Shown: positions 35,937 to 44,766, counted from the stretch's first letter. The stretch: DNA of 64,000 bases from Thioalkalicoccus limnaeus (GCF_041197575.1 NZ_JBDKXB010000010.1:1-64000), one strand, 5' to 3'. A program made the numbers and translations. The notes: generated by a model not told the origin, from the letters alone.

Positions 35937-37317
35937 CTGCGCTATCCGGCCCGGCGAAACGGGGCCGATCCTGATCGTCGAAGACGATGTCGGTTATCGT
36001 CGACTTCTGCAACAGGAGCTCGAGGATATCGGCTATTCGGCCCTCGGGGCGGCCTCTGCCGAGGAGGCTCGAACCCTGTTGGCGGCCAAGACCTTTGCGC
36101 TCGTCATCAGCGACTTGCGGCTTCCGGGTGCGGATGGTTTGGCGGTCCTCGAAGCGACTCGTTCACTCGTTCCCGTGCCGGGCTTCATCATGCTCACGGG
36201 CTTCGGTACGATCGACCAGGCGGTGCAGGCGTTGAAGGTCGGTGCCGATGACTTCCTGACCAAACCGGTCGATCTCGACCATCTCCAGCTTACAACGAAA
36301 CGTGTTCTAGAGACGCGGCAGTTGCGGGCGGAGGTTGCGCAGTACCGGGCCGTGCTGGCCGAGCAGGGCTTCCATGGCATGTACGGTAAGAGCCCGCCGA
36401 TGCTGAGGCTGTTCGATCTGATTCGGCGTGTCGCTCAATCGGACAGCAGTGTGCTGATCACAGGGGAGTCGGGTACCGGCAAGGAGTTGGTTGCCCGTGC
36501 CTTGCACGCGGAGAGCGCTCGGGCTGGCGGCCCCTTCGTGGCCATGAATTGTGCTGGAATCCCAGAAGCCCTGCTCGAGTCCGAACTGCTCGGGCATGTG
36601 GCAGGAGCCTTCAGCGGTGCCCGGGCAGCGCGTCGGGGGCTCTTTGCGGAGGCCGATGGCGGGACCTTGTTTCTCGACGAGATCGCCGAGATGGCCCCGT
36701 CGCTCCAGTCCAAACTCTTGCGGTTGCTTCAGGACGGGCGTGTCAGGCCCATCGGCTCCAACGAGGAGTTCCCGACCGATGTGCGGGTCCTCGCGGCGAC
36801 CCACCGCGATCCGGTCGAGGAGGTTCGCGAGGGACGCCTGCGTGAGGATCTCTTCTATCGGATCGAGACCTTTCGCATCCGGGTGCCGCCGCTGCGCGAA
36901 CGCGGTGAGGATATCGCCGGGATGCTCGGGTACTTCCTCGAATACCATGTCGCGACGAAATCCTTGCCGGTTCGCCGCTTCTCCGCCCGCGCGTGGCGTA
37001 GCCTGTTGCGCTACCCGTTTCCCGGCAATGTCCGTGAGATGGCGAGTCTGGTCGAGCGGGCCGTGACGCTCGCGTCCGCGGAGTTGATCGATTTCGACGA
37101 TCTGCCCGAGCGGGTGCGGTCGGCGACCGAGTCGGCCGAGGTCCGCGCAGGGGGCGCGTCTGATGGGCTGATCACAGATGACGATTGGGAGACTTTGGCC
37201 GAGCGCGAGGCCCACTACATCCGGCAAGTCTTGGATTTCACCGGGGGGAACAAACGACGCGCGGCCAGGATTCTCGGGGTTGGGCGAAAGACCTTGTACC
37301 GCAAGCTCGGCGAGTGA
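35905..37317 (+). CDS. Sigma-54-dependent response regulator (NtrC family)
   Basis: A 470-residue activator with receiver (~22-135, Asp70 phosphorylation site in VISDLRLPGADG), AAA+ domain (~160-395: Walker A GESGTGKE, Walker B GGTLFLDEIAEM, sensor and R-finger regions) and a Fis-type DNA-binding helix-turn-helix at the C-terminus (GGNKRRAARILGVGRKTLYRKL). The sigma-54 contact loop reads GAFSGA in place of GAFTGA. The gene overlaps the kinase end by 32 bases, or less if one of the ATGs at 35920-35926 is used; no ribosome site decides this. Targets are unknown; I find no convincing sigma-54 promoter nearby. Confidence 0.9.
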   Translation: MRALAMMMNADCAIRPGETGPILIVEDDVGYRRLLQQELEDIGYSALGAASAEEARTLLAAKTFALVISDLRLPGADGLAVLEATRSLVPVPGFIMLTGFGTIDQAVQALKVGADDFLTKPVDLDHLQLTTKRVLETRQLRAEVAQYRAVLAEQGFHGMYGKSPPMLRLFDLIRRVAQSDSSVLITGESGTGKELVARALHAESARAGGPFVAMNCAGIPEALLESELLGHVAGAFSGARAARRGLFAEADGGTLFLDEIAEMAPSLQSKLLRLLQDGRVRPIGSNEEFPTDVRVLAATHRDPVEEVREGRLREDLFYRIETFRIRVPPLRERGEDIAGMLGYFLEYHVATKSLPVRRFSARAWRSLLRYPFPGNVREMASLVERAVTLASAELIDFDDLPERVRSATESAEVRAGGASDGLITDDDWETLAEREAHYIRQVLDFTGGNKRRAARILGVGRKTLYRKLGE

Positions 37318-37523
37318 CTGTGACCTGTTGCCACGCGCCATCCTGACGCATGTGTCATTGTGATACCCTTTTTACCCGTCTGACAGACCGGGCCGCATTG
37401 CGTAAAGCGGCTCTAAAGTGCTGATAGGGAAAGTGGTGTCTGGCGGTCTTTGGTATTTGGCGCGGGGTTTGTTAGGTGAAAGGCTCCATTCACAGAATAC
37501 CCGCTGAGGGTTGGAGCATCACT

Positions 37524-37937
37524 ATGACCAGCACCAAAACAACGATGACTAACGGGACCCCGCTCGCGCTTGCTTTTGCCGCGCTGTTTGGGCTGTCCGG
37601 CTCCGCCGTGGCGCAGGGTATGCCGGAGCCGGGATCCGCTGCCGCGCCAGGCATGGAGGCGCCAGCGAGTGCGGCAGTCGATGATGCCAAGTTCGACGAC
37701 TTCGTCGAAGCCTTCGTCGCCGTTCAGGAAATCAACGACGAGTTGTCCGGACAGCTCATGGAAGCCCCGGATCCCGAGAGGGCTCATGAACTGCAGCAAC
37801 AGGCCCAGCAGGAGATGGTCGTCGCGATCGAAGAGCAGGGTATCAGCGTCGAGCAGTACAACGAGATCGTCATGGCGTTGCGTCATGATCAAGGACTGAA
37901 CGAGCGTTTGCACCAGAGCTTGAGCACGCGCCAGTAG
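37524..37937 (+). CDS. DUF4168 exported protein
   Basis: A 137-residue protein with a signal peptide (ALAFAALFGLSGSAVA) and a mature helical domain with FVEAFVAVQEINDELSGQ and EEQGISVEQYNEIVMALRHD, the DUF4168 pattern. Family members are small periplasmic helical proteins without known role. Ala/Pro-rich linker at ~48-62. It follows the two-component genes after 206 bases and precedes a tract of hairpins, so it is probably a separate unit. Confidence 0.78.
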   Translation: MTSTKTTMTNGTPLALAFAALFGLSGSAVAQGMPEPGSAAAPGMEAPASAAVDDAKFDDFVEAFVAVQEINDELSGQLMEAPDPERAHELQQQAQQEMVVAIEEQGISVEQYNEIVMALRHDQGLNERLHQSLSTRQ

Positions 37938-37987
37938 GGCGCCGTCAAGAATCACAAGGTGCCTGCGCGGCAGGGATGCCGCGCCAT

Positions 37988-38011
37988 TTTCAGTCGCCCA
38001 AGCGACTGAGA
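37988..38011 (+). repeat. Hairpin 1 after the DUF4168 gene
   Basis: CAGTCGC-CCAA-GCGACTG (37991-38008) is a perfect 7-base-pair stem, extendable by three pairs on the outside. It is the first of three consecutive hairpins in the 381-base DUF4168-ilvI interval. Confidence 0.6.
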
Positions 38012-38016
38012 ACGAA

Positions 38017-38045
38017 GCAAAGCGAGAATCGCATTTTCGCTTTGC
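38017..38045 (+). repeat. Hairpin 2 after the DUF4168 gene
   Basis: GCAAAGCGA (38017-38025) and TCGCTTTGC (38037-38045) form a perfect 9-base-pair stem with an 11-base loop. Confidence 0.6.
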
Positions 38046-38050
38046 GTCTC

Positions 38051-38077
38051 GAAAAATTGCCCGGATGGCAATTTTTC
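38051..38077 (+). terminator. Bidirectional intrinsic-type terminator
   Basis: GAAAAATTGCC (38051-38061) and GGCAATTTTTC (38067-38077) pair perfectly over 11 base pairs around CGGAT. The run of A on one side and T on the other makes it look like a terminator usable on both strands, ending the DUF4168 unit before the ilv promoter. Confidence 0.7.
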
Positions 38078-38204
38078 AAGGTCCCCAGTAGTTTGCCGAA
38101 GGGCCGGCTGGGGTTCGGCCCCATTGCGGGTCCGGCTGCTGCGCCGTGCCTCGAAAAGAAGCCGACGGCGACCGATTCAAGGAACGGCCCGCCGCTACTA
38201 TATC

Positions 38205-38232
38205 TTGACCACTGTGCCGCGTCTCCTGTAAT
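38205..38232 (+). promoter_or_regulatory. Promoter of the ilvI-ilvH-ilvC operon
   Basis: TTGACC (38205-38210) and TGTAAT (38227-38232), each one mismatch from consensus and separated by 16 bases, give a leader of about 80 nucleotides before the GTG of ilvI. I see no leader peptide rich in Leu, Ile or Val codons, so classical attenuation is not evident. Confidence 0.6.
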
Positions 38233-38318
38233 TTCGGAGACTTTTCTAACGTCTTTGTGTTGTCCAGCTTGACGGGCGGCGATGATTTCGCGGGCAAGGT
38301 GGGCAGGAGGTCGCGGCG

Positions 38319-40037
38319 GTGGAATTGAGCGGTGGCGAGATCGTCGTGCAGGCGTTGCAGGATGAAGGGGCCGAATACGTGTTCGGCTATCCGGGCGGCG
38401 CCGTGCTGCACATCTATGATGCGCTGTTTCAGCAGGACAAGGTCAAACACATCCTGGTGCGTCATGAGCAGGGGGCGACCCATGCAGCCGATGGGTATGC
38501 GCGGGCGACAGGCCGCTGCGGGGTTTGTTTGGTCACGTCCGGTCCCGGTGCCACCAATGCGGTGACGGGCATCGCCACGGCCTACATGGATTCGATCCCG
38601 CTGGTCGTGCTGACCGGGCAGGTACCGACCCCGGTCATCGGCAGTGACGCCTTCCAAGAGGTCGACACGGTCGGCATCACGCGGCCGTGCGTCAAGCACA
38701 ATTTCCTGGTCAAGGATGTGCGGGATCTCGCGTCGACCATCCGCAAGGCCTTTTTCATCGCGACCTCGGGTCGACCGGGTCCGGTCGTCGTGGATATCCC
38801 GAAGGATGTCACGGATCCGACGATCAAGGTCCCCTACGAGTACCCGCGCGAGATCCGGATGCGGTCCTATAGCCCGTTGGAAACCGGTCATCCGGGGCAG
38901 ATCCGCAAAGCCGTCGATGCCCTGCTCGCGGCCAAACGCCCGGTCATCTATACCGGCGGTGGTGTCGTGCTCGGCGAGGCATCGGGGGAACTGACCGAGT
39001 TGGTCCGTCTCCTCGGCTTTCCGATCACCAGCACCCTGATGGGGTTGGGCGCCTACCCGATGACGGACCGGCAGTTCTTAGGGATGCTCGGCATGCATGG
39101 CACCTACGAGGCCAACATGGCGATGCACGAGTGCGACACCCTGATCGCGATCGGCGCCCGCTTCGACGATCGCGTGACCGGCAAGATCGAGCACTTCTGC
39201 CCGCATGCGAAGATCGTCCACATCGATGTGGATCCTTCGTCGATCTCGAAGAACGTGCGCGTCGATATCCCGATCGTCGGGCAGGTCGCGGCCGTGCTGA
39301 AGGACATGCGGCGCCTGATCGAGGATCAGGGTCGGGCTGTCGATCAGCAGGTGCTCGCCGATTGGTGGAGTCAGATCGAGGTTTGGCGAGGTCTCGATTG
39401 TCTGCGTTACGACCGACAGAGCGAACGGATCAAACCGCAGTTCGCGGTCGAGACCCTGTACCGGGTCACCGAGGGCGATCTCTATTTGACCTCCGATGTG
39501 GGCCAGCATCAGATGTTTGCGGCCCAGTTCTATCCGTTCGATCGGCCTCGTCGCTGGATCAATTCCGGCGGTCTCGGCACGATGGGCTTCGGTTTGCCGG
39601 CCGCCATGGGTGTCCAGTTGGCCTTCCCCGATGCGCCCGTTGCCTGCATCTCCGGCGAGGCGAGCATCCTGATGTGCATCCAGGAGCTCGCGACCTGCCG
39701 GCAGTATGGTCTGCCGATCAAGGTGATCCTGCTCAACAACGGTTACATGGGCATGGTTCGTCAGTGGCAGGAGTTCTTCTACGAGGGGCGCTACTCGCAC
39801 TCGTACGTCGATGCCCTGCCGGATTTCGTCAAGCTGGCCGAGAGCTTCGGTCATGTCGGGATGCGCGTCGAGCGGCCCGGGGAACTCGAAGGGGCGTTGC
39901 GCGAAGCCTTTGCGATGCGTGATCGGCTGGTCTTCGTCGACGTCGTCGTCGATCCGACCGAGAACGTCTATCCGATGATTGCGGCCGGGAAGGGGCAACA
40001 CGAGATGCACCTGTCGCCGGAACGGGAGCTGGCCTGA
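38319..40037 (+). CDS. ilvI: Acetolactate synthase, large (catalytic) subunit
   Basis: A 572-residue thiamine-diphosphate and FAD enzyme, first common step to valine, leucine and isoleucine. The N-terminal VFGYPGGAVLHIYDAL carries the conserved Glu region; the FAD domain contains GLGAYPMTDRQFLGMLGMHGTYEAN; the ThDP domain has SGGLGTMGFGLPAAMG and then ISGEASILMCIQEL, where the usual GDG of the metal-binding motif reads GEA. GTG start with AGGAGG upstream. Its stop overlaps the ilvH start by one base (TGATG). Called ilvB or ilvI depending on genome. Confidence 0.95.
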   Translation: MELSGGEIVVQALQDEGAEYVFGYPGGAVLHIYDALFQQDKVKHILVRHEQGATHAADGYARATGRCGVCLVTSGPGATNAVTGIATAYMDSIPLVVLTGQVPTPVIGSDAFQEVDTVGITRPCVKHNFLVKDVRDLASTIRKAFFIATSGRPGPVVVDIPKDVTDPTIKVPYEYPREIRMRSYSPLETGHPGQIRKAVDALLAAKRPVIYTGGGVVLGEASGELTELVRLLGFPITSTLMGLGAYPMTDRQFLGMLGMHGTYEANMAMHECDTLIAIGARFDDRVTGKIEHFCPHAKIVHIDVDPSSISKNVRVDIPIVGQVAAVLKDMRRLIEDQGRAVDQQVLADWWSQIEVWRGLDCLRYDRQSERIKPQFAVETLYRVTEGDLYLTSDVGQHQMFAAQFYPFDRPRRWINSGGLGTMGFGLPAAMGVQLAFPDAPVACISGEASILMCIQELATCRQYGLPIKVILLNNGYMGMVRQWQEFFYEGRYSHSYVDALPDFVKLAESFGHVGMRVERPGELEGALREAFAMRDRLVFVDVVVDPTENVYPMIAAGKGQHEMHLSPERELA

Positions 40038-40528
40038 TGAGACACATAATTTCGGTTTTGGTGGAGAACGAAGCCGGCGCCCTGTCGCGGGTCGCGGGGC
40101 TGTTCTCGGCGCGCGGCTACAACATCGAATCCTTGACCGTGGCGCCGACCGAAGATCCGACCCTGTCGCGGATGACGCTGGTGACCGTCGGCAGCGATGA
40201 GATCGTCGAACAGATCAAGAAACAGCTGAACAAGCTGATCGATGTCGTCAAGCTGATGGATCTGACCGAAGGCGATCACATCGAACGCGAGATGATGCTG
40301 ATCAAGGTCAAGGCCCAAGCCAATGACCGGGAAGAGTTGAAGCGGCTGACCGACATCTTTCGCGCCAAGATCATCGACGTCACAGATGTTAGTTATGTCA
40401 TTGAATTGACAGGTGCAACAAAGAAACTCGATGCCTTCGTCGGTGCGGTGCCGGAGGGCCGGATCATCGAGGTCGTGCGCTCGGGACCGACCGGCATCGC
40501 GCGCGGCGCGAAGGGCCTGACGCTTTAA
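40037..40528 (+). CDS. ilvH: Acetolactate synthase, small (regulatory) subunit
   Basis: A 163-residue protein with an N-terminal ACT domain (HIISVLVENEAGALSRVAGLFSARGYNIESLTVAPTED) that binds the feedback inhibitor valine, and a C-terminal domain (~80-160) ending SGPTGIARG. Length and motifs equal E. coli IlvH (163). Translationally coupled to ilvI by a one-base overlap; ilvC follows after 161 bases. Confidence 0.95.
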   Translation: MRHIISVLVENEAGALSRVAGLFSARGYNIESLTVAPTEDPTLSRMTLVTVGSDEIVEQIKKQLNKLIDVVKLMDLTEGDHIEREMMLIKVKAQANDREELKRLTDIFRAKIIDVTDVSYVIELTGATKKLDAFVGAVPEGRIIEVVRSGPTGIARGAKGLTL

Positions 40529-40689
40529 CCGGCGCCATCGATTCGCGATCTCGACGGACCGCGTCGAGGTTGCCCGCGCGGGCGGCGGCCGAGTCCGGCC
40601 CCGGCCGTGTCGTCCGATCGCCAACCCCACGCGCCCCGGCGGACTCGCGGGGCCGCGACCATCGTCTACTGACAAGACTAGGACCACTC

Positions 40690-41712
40690 ATGACCATCAA
40701 CGTGTATTACGACAAAGACGCCGACCTGTCGCTGCTTCGCGGCAAGCAGGTGGCGATCATCGGCTACGGTTCGCAGGGCCACGCCCATGCCAATAACCTG
40801 AAGGATTCCGGCGTATCCGTCACGGTCGGTTTGCGTCCGGGCTCCGCCTCGGCGGCGAAGGCCGAGAATGCTGGACTGACCGTCCAGCCGATCGAGGAGG
40901 CCGTGGCCGCCAGCGATCTCGTGATGGTCCTGGCCCCGGACGAGCACCAGGCGCGTCTCTACCGCGACCAGATCGCGCCCCACATCAAGGGTGGCGCGGC
41001 CCTGGCCTTCGCTCACGGCTTCAACATCCATTTCGGTCAAATCGAGCCGCGGGAAGACCTGGATGTCATCATGATCGCCCCGAAGGGCCCGGGACATCTG
41101 GTTCGTTCGACCTATACGCAGGGTGGTGGTGTGCCCAGCCTGATCGCGGTCTTCCAGGACGCGACCGGGCGCGCGCGCGATATCGCGATGGCCTACGCCA
41201 GCGCCAACGGCGGTGGACGCGCGGGGATCATCGAGACGACCTTCCGCGAGGAGTGCGAGACCGACCTGTTCGGTGAACAGGTCGTTCTGTGCGGGGGCCT
41301 GACGGCGCTGATCCAGAACGGCTTCGAGACGCTGGTCGAGGCCGGGTACGCGCCCGAGATGGCCTACTTCGAGTGCCTCCACGAGGTCAAGCTGATCGTC
41401 GATCTGATTTACGAGGGTGGGATCGCGAACATGCGCTACTCGATCTCGAATACGGCCGAGTATGGCGACATGACCCGCGGTCCCCGGATCGTCAACGCCG
41501 ACACCAAGGCCGAGATGAAGCGCATCCTCGCCGAGATCCAGTCCGGCGCGTTCGCGAAGGAGTTCATCCTCGAGAACCAGGCTGGAGCGCCGATGATGAA
41601 GGCGCTGCGGCGGCTCGGCTCCGAGCATCAGATCGAGGAGGTCGGTGCCCGGCTCCGCGACATGATGCCCTGGATCAAGGCCTCGCGCCTGGTCGACAAG
41701 ACCAAGAACTGA
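40690..41712 (+). CDS. ilvC: Ketol-acid reductoisomerase (class I)
   Basis: A 340-residue enzyme reducing and isomerising 2-acetolactate to dihydroxyisovalerate. NADPH site GYGSQGHAHANNLKDSGVSV, then APKGPGHLVRSTYTQGGGVPSLIAV, and the knotted helical domain with ETDLFGEQVVLCGGLTALIQNGFETLVEAGYAPEMAYFECLHE. Its short length marks it as class I, unlike the 490-residue form of E. coli. The phosphate-binding loop (GLRPGSASAAKAE) suggests NADPH preference. It completes ilvIHC; leu genes do not follow. Confidence 0.96.
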   Translation: MTINVYYDKDADLSLLRGKQVAIIGYGSQGHAHANNLKDSGVSVTVGLRPGSASAAKAENAGLTVQPIEEAVAASDLVMVLAPDEHQARLYRDQIAPHIKGGAALAFAHGFNIHFGQIEPREDLDVIMIAPKGPGHLVRSTYTQGGGVPSLIAVFQDATGRARDIAMAYASANGGGRAGIIETTFREECETDLFGEQVVLCGGLTALIQNGFETLVEAGYAPEMAYFECLHEVKLIVDLIYEGGIANMRYSISNTAEYGDMTRGPRIVNADTKAEMKRILAEIQSGAFAKEFILENQAGAPMMKALRRLGSEHQIEEVGARLRDMMPWIKASRLVDKTKN

Positions 41713-41785
41713 TCCGCCCAGCGCGGGACCGTCCTGCCAGGCAGCGCCGGCATCGGCTGGCGAGGCGTCGGGCGCTGGCGCCGAT

Positions 41786-41822
41786 GGCCGATTCGATAAC
41801 CGATATCGCGAACGAATCGGCC
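41786..41822. terminator. Hairpin between convergent ilvC and rtcB
   Basis: GGCCGATTCG (41786-41795) and CGAATCGGCC (41813-41822) form a perfect 10-base-pair stem with a 17-base loop. It lies between two convergent genes and may end transcription from both sides, although there is no T run. Confidence 0.5.
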
Positions 41823-41931
41823 GGCTCGTCGATGCGATAGGTCTCCGAAAGAACCCAGCTCGCGTGACCGCCGCTCTGCGGCGTCGCGCGTCTTCTGTGG
41901 CGTTCTGCGTCGAGCGCCGGCCCAGCCGGAG

Positions 41932-43356
41932 TTACCCCTTGATCACGATCAGCGGTTCGAGTCGGGCGACCTTTTTGGCTAATCCATTGACCTCGGCCGC
42001 GGTGACGACGGCTTCGACATCTTTATAGGCGCCCGGGGCTTCCTCGGCGATCCCGCTCAGTGTCGGGCTGCGGATCAGGATGCTGCGGCCGGCCAGTTCC
42101 TCGATCACGGCTCGGCCGGTCCAGCGGCGTTTCGCCTGCTGGCGGCTCATGCGGCGGCCGGCCCCGTGGCACGCGGACGCGAACGCCTGTTCGGCGCCGC
42201 GACCGGCGAGGATGTAGGAGCTGGTGCCCATGCTGCCGCCGATGATCACAGGTTGTCCGGCCGGGCGCAGCGCCTCCGGCAGCGAAGGATGACCGGGGCC
42301 ATAGGCCCGGGTCGCCCCTTTGCGATGGACAAAGAGCCGGCGGCGCCGACCCTCCACGGCATGCTCTTCCTCCTTGCAGGTATTGTGCGAGACGTCGTAG
42401 AGCAGCGATAGGCGCGCCGCGGGTTCGATCTCGGCGAAGACCTCCCGGGTCAGATGGGTCAGGATCTGGCGGTTGGCCAACGCGCAGTTGATCCCGGCGC
42501 GCAGTGCGCCCAAATACGCGCGCCCGAGGTCGGAAGCGAGCGGTGCGCAGGCCAATTCCCGATCGGGAAGCCGCAGGCCGTGGCCCGGCGCCTCGGCGAG
42601 CATGCGTTTCAGGTAATCGGTACCGATCTGGTGGCCGAGTCCGCGCGACCCGCAGTGCAGACTGACCAGAATGTCGTCCTCGGCCAGCCCATAGAGCGAA
42701 GCGATGACCGGGTCGTCGATCGCGGCCACCCGCTGGACCTCGAGGTAATGGTTGCCGGACCCCAGGGTGCCCATCTCGCCGCGTTGGCGGGTCTTGGCCA
42801 GGGTCGAGACCTGATCTGGATCGGCACCGGTCATGACGCCGCCTTCCTCGATCCGGTCCAGATCGGCCGCTTCGCCGTAGCCTTGCTCGATGGCCCAGCG
42901 GGCGCCACCGACCAGCATCGCGTCGATCTCGCGCGTATTGAGGCGCAGGTGGCCTTCGCGACCGAGTCCGGCCGGGATCTTCTGTCCGAGCCGATCGGCC
43001 AGCGCGGTCCTGATCTCGGCGAGCTGCAGGGTTTTGAGTCCGGTATGGAGGGTCCGGACGCCGCACGAGATGTCGAAGCCGACGCCCCCGGCCGACAGGA
43101 TGCCCCCCGCGTCGGGGTCGAAGGCCGCGACGCCGCCGATCGGGAAGCCATAGCCCGAGTGGGCGTCGGGCATGGCCAAGGCCGCACCGACGATCCCCGG
43201 CAGACTGGCCACGTGGCGGACCTGCTCGTAGACCTTGTCGTCCATGTCTCGCAGCAGTTCTTCGTTGGCGAACAGCCGACCGGGGACGCGCATCGCCCCG
43301 GACGGCGGGATCTGCCACAGGGTCTCGGTGACTCGGTCGAGGCGGTTCAAGTCCAT
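41932..43356 (-). CDS. rtcB: RNA-splicing ligase RtcB
   Basis: A 474-residue GTP- and Mn-dependent ligase that joins 2',3'-cyclic phosphate or 3'-phosphate to 5'-OH RNA ends. Metal-binding and catalytic blocks: MPDAHSGYGFPIGGVAAFD, GGVGFDISCGVRTL (Cys), GTLGSGNHYLEVQ, LVSLHCGSRGLGHQIGTDY, YDVSHNTCKEE, RKGATRAYGPGH, IIGGSMGTSSYIL and ACHGAGR (guanylylated His). Length is typical of the long family. No rtcA, rtcR or archease gene is beside it; instead it follows a DUF2939 gene by 11 bases with GAGG before the ATG. Confidence 0.94.
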   Translation of the reverse strand: MDLNRLDRVTETLWQIPPSGAMRVPGRLFANEELLRDMDDKVYEQVRHVASLPGIVGAALAMPDAHSGYGFPIGGVAAFDPDAGGILSAGGVGFDISCGVRTLHTGLKTLQLAEIRTALADRLGQKIPAGLGREGHLRLNTREIDAMLVGGARWAIEQGYGEAADLDRIEEGGVMTGADPDQVSTLAKTRQRGEMGTLGSGNHYLEVQRVAAIDDPVIASLYGLAEDDILVSLHCGSRGLGHQIGTDYLKRMLAEAPGHGLRLPDRELACAPLASDLGRAYLGALRAGINCALANRQILTHLTREVFAEIEPAARLSLLYDVSHNTCKEEEHAVEGRRRRLFVHRKGATRAYGPGHPSLPEALRPAGQPVIIGGSMGTSSYILAGRGAEQAFASACHGAGRRMSRQQAKRRWTGRAVIEELAGRSILIRSPTLSGIAEEAPGAYKDVEAVVTAAEVNGLAKKVARLEPLIVIKG

Positions 43357-43367
43357 CGGAAACCTCG

Positions 43368-43850
43368 TCAATCGATGATGTCGGTAACCCGCCAGGTTGC
43401 CCCCTGGCGGTCCATCCGGATGTGCGTGGCCCCGCCGCCGAGTTCGCCGATGCGGATCAGGAAGCGATTCGGGGATTCGAAGAAGGCGAAGCGGATCCCG
43501 CTGATCAGGTACGGTGGGTCCCGCTCGGTCGCGGCGCGAGTCGCCTCGCGCAACCTGTGCTGAACCCAGGTCGGCGTGATCAACTGTTCGAGCGTTGCGT
43601 CGCCGAGGCGTGCCAGTCCCTGCGAGAGGCGGCCAAGCGCATCGTTCCCCTCCTGGGGGCGGGGCAGTCCGAGCCCGGTCGTCAACCGCTGCTTGTAATT
43701 CCGCTGAATCGCCTGCAAATCCACGAGAGGTTCGAGGGCTGCCGGGTCGTCTCGGCTCAACGCGGTATCCATCTGAAGAATATGATAGTAGGGCCAAAGA
43801 CCGTAACCGATCAGGGCGAACAAAAGCAGAGAAGCGAACAGCCGCATCAT
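43368..43850 (-). CDS. DUF2939 membrane-anchored protein
   Basis: A 160-residue protein with an N-terminal membrane helix (MMRLFASLLLFALIGYGLW) and a soluble domain with LQMDTALSRDDPAALEPLVDLQAIQRNYKQRL and FAFFESPNRFLIRIGEL, the DUF2939 pattern. Function unknown. It lies immediately upstream of rtcB and is probably in the same transcript. Two adjacent ATGs (43850, 43847) give equivalent starts; a much longer in-frame extension upstream is rejected because it lacks protein-like sequence. Confidence 0.75.
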   Translation of the reverse strand: MMRLFASLLLFALIGYGLWPYYHILQMDTALSRDDPAALEPLVDLQAIQRNYKQRLTTGLGLPRPQEGNDALGRLSQGLARLGDATLEQLITPTWVQHRLREATRAATERDPPYLISGIRFAFFESPNRFLIRIGELGGGATHIRMDRQGATWRVTDIID

Positions 43851-44082
43851 CGCGTGTGTCCCGAGTGGAATCTCTGTCGACGTCGAATCGTCAGCATAGA
43901 TCAATTGTAATCCTTCCGTTACGATCCGCAGCGCCGGGGGCTTGCCCCGTGCCCTCGTCCGCGCACTCGGCCTGTCTCGCTCGTGGTCGGGGCTACCTGT
44001 GGGCACCGCCTCTCGCGCATCGGACAGGGCTTTGGGCGTTCGGCAGGGTATTTCGCGTCAACCAGACCAAAAGAACGGCTCC

Positions 44083-44766
44083 GTGGATGACATCGTTTCA
44101 ACCCTTGCATTGACCTTCGGGGTCGGCTGGGCGGCCGGGATCAACCTGTACGCGGTCATCCTCGTCCTCGGCCTCCTGGGTGCGACCGGATACCTCGAAC
44201 TGCCGGCCGGTCTCGCCCTGCTGGCCGATCCGCTGGTCATCGCCGCCGCCGGGTTCATGTACCTGGTCGAGTTCTTCGCCGACAAGGTGCCTGGTGTCGA
44301 CACAGGCTGGGACACGCTACATACCTTCGTCCGCATCCCGGCCGGAGCGCTGTTGGCCGCCGGTGCCGTCGGCGATGTCGGACCCGCGGTCGAGATCGCC
44401 GCCGCGGTCGTCGGCGGCAGTCTGGCGGCGGCGACGCACGCGGCCAAGGCCGGCACGCGGGTGCTGATCAATACCTCGCCGGAGCCCTTCACGAACTGGG
44501 GGGCGTCGGTTGCCGAGGATCTCGGCGTCTTCGGCGGCCTGCTGCTGGCGCTGACCCATCCGGGTGTCTTCCTGGTCGCGTTAGCGCTGTTCGTGGTGCT
44601 GCTGGTCTGGCTGTTGCCGAAGCTATGGCGTGGTCTTCGCCAGCTCTTTCGGTCGCTGGGTCGACTGTTCGGTCTGGGCCGGGACCGACCGGCGGAGGCC
44701 GACGAGTCCGCTGGATCGGTCGCTGCTGGGCCCGGCGAACGGCCGTCGCACCGGGGGCAGCGATGA
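44083..44766 (+). CDS. DUF4126 membrane protein
   Basis: About 227 residues with five or six hydrophobic segments. LTFGVGWAAGINLYAVILVLGLLGATGYLELP at the N-terminus, FFADKVPGVDTGWDTLHTFVRIPAGALLAAGA and the glycine-rich middle are the DUF4126 signature. The C-terminal ~45 residues are charged and probably cytoplasmic. No function is established. The GTG start was chosen because the homologous region begins there; there is no strong ribosome site. The stop overlaps the cca start by four bases (ATGA). Confidence 0.75.
   Translation: MDDIVSTLALTFGVGWAAGINLYAVILVLGLLGATGYLELPAGLALLADPLVIAAAGFMYLVEFFADKVPGVDTGWDTLHTFVRIPAGALLAAGAVGDVGPAVEIAAAVVGGSLAAATHAAKAGTRVLINTSPEPFTNWGASVAEDLGVFGGLLLALTHPGVFLVALALFVVLLVWLLPKLWRGLRQLFRSLGRLFGLGRDRPAEADESAGSVAAGPGERPSHRGQR

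Noticed and set aside
37441..37461. TGGCGGTCTTTGGTATTTGGC as a sigma-54 promoter for the DUF4168 gene
   Set aside because: GG and GC are not separated by the required 10 bases, so the -24/-12 geometry fails.
37976..38272. 98-codon open frame before ilvI as a leader peptide
   Set aside because: It has no run of Leu, Ile or Val codons, crosses a terminator, and lies mostly upstream of the mapped promoter sequence.
43851..44006. N-terminal extension of the DUF2939 protein
   Set aside because: The added 52 residues are low-complexity and would bury the membrane anchor inside the protein.
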